From the NCBI RefSeq assembly GCF_000282895.1, contig NZ_ALBQ01000027.1:1-64000 (forward strand): a stretch of 64,000 nt of DNA. Reading direction: 5' to 3'. This document shows, in pieces, positions 27,167 to 34,869 of the stretch (the first letter of the stretch is position 1; each line of letters starts with the position of its first letter). The notes under the pieces are model-generated. The model was given only the letters and a program-made list of their open reading frames with translations. It was not told the origin of the DNA and did not search any database. This DNA is from Sphingomonas sp. ATCC 31555 (GTDB taxonomy: Bacteria > Pseudomonadota > Alphaproteobacteria > Sphingomonadales > Sphingomonadaceae). Made by a program: the position numbers and the translations under genes.

Positions 27167-27770
27167 CAGCGCCGCTCATCCCGCTCGACCCACAGGCCGT
27201 CATGTTGTCCCGGGCGTTGTTGTCCTCGGAAATCCACAGATAGCTGGGCCCGGTGCCCGCAAAGGCAGCCGGTGGCGATCCCAGTGCCGCCGGCAGCGGC
27301 TGCTGCGGCCCGATTTTCTGCACGTTCTGCGCCGCGAGCAGCTCCGCCCGCGTCGCTTCCCAGTTCGCTTCGAACACGGCACGCGCGCGCAGCCACACGC
27401 TCTGCCCCTGGTTGGGGCCGTTGGTGCTGAAGCGTTCGGCGTTGATCGGCGTGGCGCACGATCCTTGCGATCGGCAGGCATTGGCGCCGGGATTGTTCAT
27501 TTCCTCGCCAGTGCCGTACAGGCCGCAGCCGCCCTGCCCCTTACACTCGTTCTGCACATGGCAGGTGTGATCGGTTCCCGTCGAGCAATAGCCCTGCCCC
27601 GCACAGGCATTGGGCGTGCCCCCCGGGGGGCCGAGCAGCCCGAAACGATCCGATCCCGCACAGGCGTTCAGCCCCATGCATGCGTGCAGCGGCATCCCCT
27701 CCGGCTGCGGACCGATCACGCTGAAGCCCGGAAAGGCTGGCTCGTCGGCATAGGGATAGGGCGTCGGCAC
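27153..27770 (-). CDS. Cys-rich candidate RiPP precursor with four C-x4-C motifs
   Basis: The protein is about 205 residues from GTG 27770 and is the likely substrate of the downstream MNIO. The N-terminal half has four C-x4-C units: HACMGLNAC, NACAGQGYC, NECKGQGGC and NACRSQGSC, plus HTC; two more Cys lie at the very C-terminus (TACGSSG and GGCS). The NxCxGQGxC repeats resemble Cys-rich proteins seen beside DUF692 genes elsewhere. The start is unsettled. An ATG at 27824 with GAGAGGAACGTTC before it is the best ribosome site, but its fourth codon is TGA (27813-27815). After that TGA the frame is open into the protein. There is no obvious signal peptide from the GTG. Confidence 0.8.
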   Translation of the reverse strand: MPTPYPYADEPAFPGFSVIGPQPEGMPLHACMGLNACAGSDRFGLLGPPGGTPNACAGQGYCSTGTDHTCHVQNECKGQGGCGLYGTGEEMNNPGANACRSQGSCATPINAERFSTNGPNQGQSVWLRARAVFEANWEATRAELLAAQNVQKIGPQQPLPAALGSPPAAFAGTGPSYLWISEDNNARDNMTACGSSGMSGAGGCS

Positions 27771-27846
27771 GGGAACACCGGGAGCGGGCGCGGGCGATGG
27801 GGTCGGCGTAGATCAGGATGCCATGAACGTTCCTCTCGCATGACGA

Positions 27847-29484
27847 TCAGCGTTGCTGGGCTGCAGTCCAATAGGGGCCCACATCGGGCAGGTGCATCGG
27901 GGCGTTGTTGGTGCCGGTCTTGGAGATCGCCACGCCGACATAGTAGATGACGTTCTGCAGCACCTCGACCAGGCCGGTATCGCCCTTGTCCACCTTCACC
28001 GCCTGGGCGTTGGCACGTCCGGACGTAAACAGCGCCTGGACGTGATCGACCACCGCGCTGCCATCGAGCTGCGCGATCAGGGTATTGGCGGCGGCGATCG
28101 CCTTGTTGCCGAAGGCGGTCAGACCCTGGAACGATACCGCCCGATCACCAAGCGAGACATTCTCGAACACGGGCCCCATCATCGAACCGGCATATGCGCC
28201 GCTCGGGATCGGGATCTGTCGGATCGTGCGGATATATTTGTCGAGCACCCAGATCATCGAACGATGCAAGCCTTCGTTGAAGAACAGCTTCTGCTGAGCG
28301 GGCGGCACCAGGTAGATCGTTTCGGTCATCACCAGCATGTACTGAAAGCAGGCGCTGCAGAAATTGGCGATGTCGACATAATATTCGGGGTAATTCGCCG
28401 CTACAGGACTGTCCGGCATGTCCACCAGCACGCCCGCATCGAGCAGCGCCTGCGCGGTGACCGCGGGCTGGATCACGTCCACCGGTGGCGGGGGCTGGGC
28501 CGGGCGTACCTCGCTGGTACCGGCATAGTCTGCGAACTGCGCCTGGAGCGTAAGGAACTTTGCATAGTGCGATTCCTCGCCCTTCGATGGATCGTCGTCG
28601 GGGCCGGGCCCGATATCGGGGATCGGCACGCCTTCCCCCTGATCGCAGATCGTGTCGATCGCAGTTGCGGCATCCTGGATGGATCGGACGGCGATCAGCT
28701 GCGCCGGGCCGACATGGCTGTCCTCCACATTCGGGAAAACGGCCGCCGCCGCGGCGCCCTGCACCGGATCGGTCCAGGAAACGGTTGCCGGCGGTGCCGG
28801 TTTCCACGGATCGAAACCGCCGGACGGGTACAGCGTATCGACATTGTTCGGCGAGTAGTTGTCCGGCTGGATCGCGTTGCCGATCGATCCCTGCTGAAAA
28901 TCGGAATCGGCAAGGAACCGCGTGCTCAACAGGCAGCGTATGTACGAATAGAATTGGCCGATCGTATCCCAATCGCTGTCCTGCGGCGGCGCGTTCCACT
29001 GTTCGGGATATTCGATCTGCAGAAAGTGCCACAGCTGCTCGAAGCTGAGCTTGCCGAGCGGAATCTGCACGGCCGTCTTGCCGTCCGGGCCCGCCGGCCC
29101 TGTCGGGTTATGATAGGGGAGCCCGGTCGGGTAAGCAGCGGGCGCCTTGCCATAAAGCTGCGGCATCACGCCCATCGACCAAAGGACGTTCGACGACAGC
29201 GACATGTGGAGCATTTCCTCCACCGCCACACTCATGATGATGCCGCCCGCCTTGTTGGCATAGAGCTGCGCGTCGCTGATCGTTTCGCCGCTCTCGTTGT
29301 TCCGAACAAGCGAGTAATAGGTATAAAGATAGATCGGAATCGTTGCGAGCTCGATTTCGATCGCAGTCTGTAGATCCACCTTCAGGCGCGCAAGCACCTG
29401 ATCCCGATTCCATGTCGCGTTGATCGTGGCGACGAAGGCCTGCTCTGCGGGCGTAAGCGGCGTGATCGGATCGGCCATATCCAA
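27847..29484 (-). CDS. Ferritin-like (VioB-type) di-iron-fold protein
   Basis: A 545-residue protein with an N-terminal ferritin-like four-helix domain of the type found in iminophenyl-pyruvate dimer synthase VioB. Metal-binding motifs are visible: QTAIEIELATIPIYLYTYYS, IIMSVAVEEMLHMSLSSNVLW (E-x2-H) and GEESHYAKFLTL. The C-terminal part (TETIYLVPPAQQKLFFNEGLHRSMIWVLDKYIR) I do not recognise. It starts at TTG 29484, or at ATG 29478 two codons later; GAGGGGGA upstream fits TTG better. It leads the MNIO unit, with 23 bp between its stop and the RBS-supported ATG of the precursor. Confidence 0.85.
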   Translation of the reverse strand: MDMADPITPLTPAEQAFVATINATWNRDQVLARLKVDLQTAIEIELATIPIYLYTYYSLVRNNESGETISDAQLYANKAGGIIMSVAVEEMLHMSLSSNVLWSMGVMPQLYGKAPAAYPTGLPYHNPTGPAGPDGKTAVQIPLGKLSFEQLWHFLQIEYPEQWNAPPQDSDWDTIGQFYSYIRCLLSTRFLADSDFQQGSIGNAIQPDNYSPNNVDTLYPSGGFDPWKPAPPATVSWTDPVQGAAAAAVFPNVEDSHVGPAQLIAVRSIQDAATAIDTICDQGEGVPIPDIGPGPDDDPSKGEESHYAKFLTLQAQFADYAGTSEVRPAQPPPPVDVIQPAVTAQALLDAGVLVDMPDSPVAANYPEYYVDIANFCSACFQYMLVMTETIYLVPPAQQKLFFNEGLHRSMIWVLDKYIRTIRQIPIPSGAYAGSMMGPVFENVSLGDRAVSFQGLTAFGNKAIAAANTLIAQLDGSAVVDHVQALFTSGRANAQAVKVDKGDTGLVEVLQNVIYYVGVAISKTGTNNAPMHLPDVGPYWTAAQQR

Positions 29485-29612
29485 TGCAATCCCCCTCAGA
29501 TCTGCGTAGACATGAACCCGGCAAAGGTTACTAGGATCACGCCCTCCTTTTCGCCCTATCTTATTATCGAGTTTTGCATCCTACAATCAGGAATCTCGGT
29601 TTATTGGCAAGT

Positions 29613-29642
29613 TACATCACAAATGGTTACTTTTGTGATGTA
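29613..29642. promoter_or_regulatory. Perfect 11-bp inverted repeat in the divergent control region
   Basis: TACATCACAAA and TTTGTGATGTA are exact reverse complements separated by TGGTTACT. The repeat lies near the centre of the 282-bp AT-rich gap between the leftward MNIO unit and the rightward peroxidase/P450 unit. It is a strong candidate for an operator controlling both. The half-sites recall CRP/FNR-type TGTGA but in inverted order. No regulator gene is adjacent. Confidence 0.6.
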
Positions 29643-29766
29643 CTCCGTTGCAAGCCGAGCCAACAACCGGTACGCCTACACCGTCAATATTGCAAATCGC
29701 TGCGTTATTCGTTCCAGAATCGTCGGATCAACGGCGTCGTGCGCTATTCCTGTGGGGGATGGGTGA

Positions 29767-30633
29767 ATGAGCAATCTGGCCGGAAAAGCCTATGGCATGA
29801 ACGTCGTCACGCCGATGCGGCCATGGGTTACCTGGATCAACAATCTATTGTTCATGCTCTCCCGATCGCTTCCGGCCACGCTGTCGGGACTGCTCGGCCT
29901 CGGCTTCATTCATTTCGCGCGCTGGGTGATCATCCGCCGCGATCAATGGCCGCAGCTGGGCCAGCCCCCCTCCGATCTGTCCAACGACTACATGCTGTTC
30001 TGCAGCAACTTCAACGGCACCTGGGACCAGTATATCGATGCCTTCGCCGACGGCATTCCGGGCGGGCTCGATCTATTCTGGTATTCGAGCACGAAATACC
30101 CGAACTCGATTCCGATCACGCCGTTCAAAAACTATATTCGCGCCAATCAGATCGACACCAACTATTATTACAACGCGACCCCGGGGAGCGGGCAGCGCGA
30201 CATCAAGCTGGCGCTGAAGCTGTCGCACGGGCTCGCCGCGATCGCAGCGAAGGCGGGCACGCTCAGCGACGCTGAACTGGCTTCGGCGTTCGAACGGCTG
30301 CTGATCGCCAACCAGGGCGGATTGGGCGCGCCGGGTTATGCGCCGGTGGCAAGCTGCGACACCGCCGCCGCCGATCGGAACCGTGCCGCCGCCGAATTGG
30401 GGCATTGGGGCCGGGACGGCACCGGCCCCATCGCCGCGGATCGCGCCCTGCACCCGATCGCCACCGAAACGGTGATCGCCTCCAGCGCAAATGCGGACGA
30501 GGATGCGCGCGAGTCGGTGCGCACCAAGGTTGCCGCCGTGCTGCGCGCGCCGACGCCGGGCACGCCGGGAACCGAGCCGCCCCCTACCGCCGACGCATCA
30601 GCGGACAAGGAAGGGGAGCGGTCCGATGGCTAA
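29767..30633 (+). CDS. Unknown protein with N-terminal hydrophobic segment, first gene of the rightward unit
   Basis: A 288-residue protein I cannot place in a named family. A hydrophobic stretch near residues 22-50 (NNLLFMLSRSLPATLSGLLGLGF) precedes IHFARWVIIRRDQW, then YMLFCSNFNGTWDQYIDAFADGIPGGLDLFWY. A mixed C-terminal half ends in a Pro/Thr-rich tail. The HFARWVI and SNFNGTWDQYID motifs have counterparts in the next gene (HFTRFVIL, PYIFWTIDFD). I infer a shared fold, perhaps related to the ferredoxin-like halves of DyP enzymes, given the peroxidase downstream. The last 8 bp overlap the next gene. Confidence 0.75.
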   Translation: MSNLAGKAYGMNVVTPMRPWVTWINNLLFMLSRSLPATLSGLLGLGFIHFARWVIIRRDQWPQLGQPPSDLSNDYMLFCSNFNGTWDQYIDAFADGIPGGLDLFWYSSTKYPNSIPITPFKNYIRANQIDTNYYYNATPGSGQRDIKLALKLSHGLAAIAAKAGTLSDAELASAFERLLIANQGGLGAPGYAPVASCDTAAADRNRAAAELGHWGRDGTGPIAADRALHPIATETVIASSANADEDARESVRTKVAAVLRAPTPGTPGTEPPPTADASADKEGERSDG

Positions 30634-31630
30634 TATCGACGTCAGCAGCTATTTCTTCACGGCCGCGGTGCCGGTGTGCAACGAAGGCATTGTCGAGCAT
30701 GACGGCATCAAGAGCTCGCCGATCCATGTCGTGCGCGAAGTGCTGGAGACGCTGCCGACCGCGCTGCAATCGCATGCGACCGAAGAGATCGGGCTCAACA
30801 GCCCCTTCTCCCGCAACCTCAGGACGCATTTCACGCGGTTCGTGATCCTCGACCAGCCCTATTTCAACGGCCGCGACCACAGCGATGCCTTGGTCAACGC
30901 GATTCGGGGAACCAACCTGCTCGAGCCCCAGCCGGTCGATCAGATTACCTGCCCCTATATCTTCTGGACGATCGACTTCGACCTGCTCGATCCCAGCGGC
31001 GCCGGCGAACCGCGCCGCTATCTCGAGGAACTATGGGGCCAGATGGAACCCGAGCTCCGCTCGATCTTCCAATATTGCTACGATTTCGACACGGTGACCG
31101 ATGCGGCGAGCTTCGCGAGCTATATCCAGCGCTGCCAGATCGAAACGACGATGCCGTTCCACGATTACTGGTATGTGCCGCCCAAGCTCAGCTCGATTTC
31201 GATTCTGGGGCTGGCGCTGCTGCCGGGCGCCGGCGCGCTGATGCTGCTGGCATCGCTGGCGGCGTGGATCCTGCGGTGGACCGGCTGGGCCTGGGCGGCG
31301 GGCTTTGCCGGCTGGAGCGGCTGGGCCTGGATGCCCTGGGCGGGGCTCGCGCTGCTCGTGCTCGGGCTGGTGGTCGATTATTACTGGGTGCTCTGGAAGG
31401 GGCGACAGCCCTACCCTGCCGCACCGGGCAGCGACCTGCGCAACGTGCTCAAGGCGCTGTACCTGCAACAGGCCTTCACGCGCTTCGCCATCGCGCAGCA
31501 GCACCGCGACCCTGCCGAATGGGGCGCCGCGTTCCGCGCCTTCCTGACCGCCAACCGGCCCGGCGATCTGGACGGACCGACTCAACCGGCGGGGGTGATC
31601 CGCAGCAAGCTGCCGGGAGACGCGGCATGA
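30626..31630 (+). CDS. Unknown membrane protein related to its upstream neighbour
   Basis: A 334-residue protein. Residues 1-185 form a soluble domain with LRTHFTRFVILDQPYFNGRD, ITCPYIFWTIDFDLLD and IFQYCYDFDTV. Two hydrophobic segments follow (about 190-215 and 225-255, Trp/Gly/Ala-rich), then a C-terminal cytosolic region with LRNVLKALYLQQAFTRF. The start ATG 30626 is preceded by AAGGGGAGCGG and lies inside the end of the previous gene. The stop overlaps the DyP gene (ATGA). Function is unknown; the tight coupling suggests it acts with the peroxidase, possibly anchoring it at the membrane. Confidence 0.8.
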   Translation: MANIDVSSYFFTAAVPVCNEGIVEHDGIKSSPIHVVREVLETLPTALQSHATEEIGLNSPFSRNLRTHFTRFVILDQPYFNGRDHSDALVNAIRGTNLLEPQPVDQITCPYIFWTIDFDLLDPSGAGEPRRYLEELWGQMEPELRSIFQYCYDFDTVTDAASFASYIQRCQIETTMPFHDYWYVPPKLSSISILGLALLPGAGALMLLASLAAWILRWTGWAWAAGFAGWSGWAWMPWAGLALLVLGLVVDYYWVLWKGRQPYPAAPGSDLRNVLKALYLQQAFTRFAIAQQHRDPAEWGAAFRAFLTANRPGDLDGPTQPAGVIRSKLPGDAA

Positions 31631-33330
31631 CCAACGCCACCAATACCGCTCCCGCGGCGACGCTGCTCGACCTTGCCGATATCCAGGGCGGCATCCTGCG
31701 CACCTATGGCGACGGATTTCCCAAAGGGCGCAATTTCTACCTGACCGTGCGCGACGCGCGAAAGGGCCGCGCCTTTGTCGAGGCGTTGCGCCCGAGGATC
31801 ACCACCGCCGCGCGCTGGAAGGATCCGGAGCGGGAAGAGCCGCTGCTGCGGACGCGCAATCCCCGGGTGAAGGACATCGTGCGGGCCGAGGGCGTGCCCG
31901 ACTATCCCGGCCGCGTGCAGCTGATGAAGCCGAAGGTGACGCTCAACATCGGCTTCACCTTTTTCGGACTGCTCGCGCTCGGCGTGCCGACCCGCACCCT
32001 GCGCGGCATGCCCGACGAGTTCATCGACGGCATGGAGGCGCGCGCCGCGCTGCTCGGCGACGACCCGTTCCTCGACAAGCGCGACGCGGTGTGGCGGGAT
32101 TCGCGCGGCGAGAAGCGCGTGCACATCCTTCTGACGCTCTATGCCCAGCAGAAGCCGGACGGCAGCGCCTGCGACGAGCTGGGCCATGAAACCGACGCGC
32201 TCATCGCGCTGTGCGATCAATCGGAAGGGGGCGTGGTGCTGCTCGACGGCGTCGGGCCGAACAATGCGCGATGGCAGGATCTGTCGGCGGTGATGCGCAC
32301 CGACGGGGATCGATGCTGGCCCACCAACAAGGAACATTTCGGCCTTTCGGACGGCTTTGGCGATCCGGTCTTCTCGGGCCAGTTCTCGGGCGAGGCGGAA
32401 CGGGTGCGCGTGGCGGGCGGCGGCAAGCTGATGGCGGATGGCAGCTGGCAACCGCTGGCGACCGGCGAGTTCCTGCTCGGCTATCCCGACGAGGCGCAGG
32501 AAATTCCGGGCGCGGCGATGCCGATCGAGTTCAGCCGCAACGGCACCTTCATGGCCTATCGCAAGCTGCACGAGGCGGTCGGCACCTTCCACGGCTATAT
32601 CGACGATCAGGCCGCGCGCTATGCCCGGGTACGCGCCGTGCCGCACATCGAGGCGGTGGAGACGATCAAGGCCAAGATGGTCGGCCGCTGGGAAGACGGC
32701 GTGCCGCTGATGATCGCCCCCACCTACCCTGCCTGGCAGCAGTTCCGGGCCGAACTCGAACGGGCACGCGCGGCAAAGGACAAGGCCAAGCTCGCCGAGA
32801 TCGCGCTCAAATTCACCAACTTCATCTATGCTTCGGATCCGGTGGGATCGAAATGTCCGGTGACCTCGCACCTCCGGCGCGCCAACCCGCGCGACACGCT
32901 GGGGCCGACGTTCGACGCGAACGGCATGTCGCGCGACGGTTCCGCGATCATCAACCGGCGGCGTATCCTGCGCCGCGGGCTGCCCTATGGCCAGTATGAC
33001 CCGCACGCGCCCACGGACGACGGCGACCATGGCATCATCTTCATGGCGATCTGCACCAGCCTGTTCCGCCAGTTCGAGTTCGTGCAGCAGCAATGGATGC
33101 AATATGGGCTCGATTTCAACGCCGGCAGCGATACCTGCCCGGTGATCGGCAACCATGCGACCGCGGACGATCCCAAGCTGGTCATCCCGGTGGAGGCCGA
33201 TGCCGGGAAGCTGCCGTTCATCTGCGATCGCCTCCCCCAGCTCGTCGAGCCGCGCGGCGGCGATTACTTCTTCCTGCCCAGCATGACCGCGCTGCGGATG
33301 ATCGGCATGGGTATCATCGATCCCACCTGA
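31627..33330 (+). CDS. DyP-type heme peroxidase
   Basis: A 567-residue member of the dye-decolourising peroxidase superfamily. It has DIQGGILRTYG near the start, HFGLSDGFGDPVF with the conserved distal Asp, NGTFMAYRKL, then VTSHLRRANPRD with the proximal His, and RRILRRGLPYGQYD. The C-terminus is complete. It is longer than many DyPs (about 300-450), with insertions between the two ferredoxin-like halves. No Tat or Sec signal is visible, so it is probably cytoplasmic or membrane-associated through its neighbours. The start ATG overlaps the previous stop. Confidence 0.88.
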   Translation: MTNATNTAPAATLLDLADIQGGILRTYGDGFPKGRNFYLTVRDARKGRAFVEALRPRITTAARWKDPEREEPLLRTRNPRVKDIVRAEGVPDYPGRVQLMKPKVTLNIGFTFFGLLALGVPTRTLRGMPDEFIDGMEARAALLGDDPFLDKRDAVWRDSRGEKRVHILLTLYAQQKPDGSACDELGHETDALIALCDQSEGGVVLLDGVGPNNARWQDLSAVMRTDGDRCWPTNKEHFGLSDGFGDPVFSGQFSGEAERVRVAGGGKLMADGSWQPLATGEFLLGYPDEAQEIPGAAMPIEFSRNGTFMAYRKLHEAVGTFHGYIDDQAARYARVRAVPHIEAVETIKAKMVGRWEDGVPLMIAPTYPAWQQFRAELERARAAKDKAKLAEIALKFTNFIYASDPVGSKCPVTSHLRRANPRDTLGPTFDANGMSRDGSAIINRRRILRRGLPYGQYDPHAPTDDGDHGIIFMAICTSLFRQFEFVQQQWMQYGLDFNAGSDTCPVIGNHATADDPKLVIPVEADAGKLPFICDRLPQLVEPRGGDYFFLPSMTALRMIGMGIIDPT

Positions 33331-33378
33331 GCGCCCGCCCGAACCCGATCGCCACCCGCTTGCAGAGGAGACGTCCAG

Positions 33379-34740
33379 GTGCATTGGCTGTTCAACTTGC
33401 CCAGCGCGCTCTGGCGCCGCCTGATGCTCCTCTTCCAGGGCGTGGCGGCGCTGCTCTGGCTGATCGCGCGCGGGATCGGCGCGCTGTTCGGGCGCGGAGG
33501 GACGATCGGCAGCCGCCTGGGCGCGGCGATCGCCAGCCCGGCCGGACAGCGGCAGGTGTTCGCGCTACTCCGGCTGTTCCAGCCCAATCTGGTCCTGAAG
33601 CGGCGGATCATCGCGGCCTATCCCAACAACGGCATCACCGCGATCGCCACCCGCCGCGCGGACGTGGTCGATATCCTCGGTCGCGATGCGGATTTCGGCG
33701 TCGTCTATGCCCCACGCATGGAAAAGATCACCGCCGGCGAAAACTTCTTCCTCGGCATGCAGGATAGCCCCCGTTACACACGCGACACCTCGAACATGCG
33801 GCTGGTGGTGCGCCGCGACGACGTGCCGTCGATCGTCACCCCCTATGTGGCGAATGCCGCGGCCGAGATCGTCGCGATGGTCCCCGGCGTCATCGACGTG
33901 CCCAAGGCGCTGACCCAGCCGGTCGCGGCGGGGCTGCTCGATCGCTACTTCGGCACACCCGGCCCCTCCGAGGCCGCGATCGCAGAGTGGACAACGCTGC
34001 TCTTCTGGTACCTGTTCATCGATCTTCAGGCCGATCCCGCGCTCGATGCACGGGCCGAGGCAGCGGCGGCGGCGCTGCGCAGCTGGATGGACGGACATAT
34101 CGCCGAGCGACGCAGCCAGCCGCACCGCGACGATGTGCTAGGCCGCTGCCTCGCAATGGGCGACGCAGCGATGCCGGGCATGCGCGACCTCGATATCCGC
34201 AATAACCTGATCGGCCTGATGATCGGCGAGCTGCCGACGCTTTCCGCCGCCGCAAACCTCGCGCTCGACGAACTGCTCGATCGCCCCGGCCCCTTCGCCG
34301 CCGCCTGCGCCGCTGCCCGTGACGGCGACGACGCGACGCTTTCGGCGCATATCTTCGAGGCGCTGCGCTTCCGCCCGCTCAATCCGGTCATCTATCGCCG
34401 GGCGATGCACGATACCGCGATCGCGAGCGGCAAGCTGCGCCGCCGCCGGATCGCCAAGGACAGCATCGTAATGGCATCGAACCTCTCGGCGATGTTCGAT
34501 CCGCTGGCGATCCCCGATGCCGCCAGCTTCCGCGTCGATCGCCCCTGGGAAAGCTACATGCTGTGGGGCCATGGCATGCACAGCTGCTTCGGCGGGCACA
34601 TCAACCGCGCGGTGCTGCCTGCCCTGCTCAAGCCGCTGCTCGCCCAACCCAATCTGCGCCGCGCAGCAGGCGTGCGCGGGCGGATCGATCAGGCCGGCAC
34701 GCCCTTCCCGCAGCATCTCCATCTCGAATTCGATAGCTGA
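33379..34740 (+). CDS. Cytochrome P450, N-terminally membrane-anchored
   Basis: A 453-residue P450. An N-terminal hydrophobic region (LFQGVAALLWLIARGIGALF) could anchor it. The K-helix EXXR is seen in IFEALRFRPLNPVIYRRA, and the heme-binding loop WGHGMHSCFGGHINR has the Cys ligand, with W in place of the usual F at its start. The I-helix region (IGELPTLSAAANLALDELL) lacks the usual AGxxT pair. That hints at unusual oxygen activation or peroxide use, which would suit the DyP neighbour. GTG 33379 follows AGAGGAGACGTCCAG. No ferredoxin or reductase gene is nearby. Confidence 0.9.
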   Translation: MHWLFNLPSALWRRLMLLFQGVAALLWLIARGIGALFGRGGTIGSRLGAAIASPAGQRQVFALLRLFQPNLVLKRRIIAAYPNNGITAIATRRADVVDILGRDADFGVVYAPRMEKITAGENFFLGMQDSPRYTRDTSNMRLVVRRDDVPSIVTPYVANAAAEIVAMVPGVIDVPKALTQPVAAGLLDRYFGTPGPSEAAIAEWTTLLFWYLFIDLQADPALDARAEAAAAALRSWMDGHIAERRSQPHRDDVLGRCLAMGDAAMPGMRDLDIRNNLIGLMIGELPTLSAAANLALDELLDRPGPFAAACAAARDGDDATLSAHIFEALRFRPLNPVIYRRAMHDTAIASGKLRRRRIAKDSIVMASNLSAMFDPLAIPDAASFRVDRPWESYMLWGHGMHSCFGGHINRAVLPALLKPLLAQPNLRRAAGVRGRIDQAGTPFPQHLHLEFDS

Positions 34741-34869
34741 CCGTCGCTGCGCGCGCCCCACCATAGCATTTTCACCATGGGCGAAAACGCCCCATATTCT
34801 GGTTGCTGCATGCCCCGATGGGCTGACCGTAAACCGTCAACTCGAAAATGCTCTGCCGGCGAACGGCGC

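Noticed and set aside
31033-31626. N-terminal extension of the DyP frame
   Set aside because: The added ~198 codons are out-of-frame reading of the preceding membrane-protein gene. ATG 31627 overlaps its stop and gives the family N-terminus.
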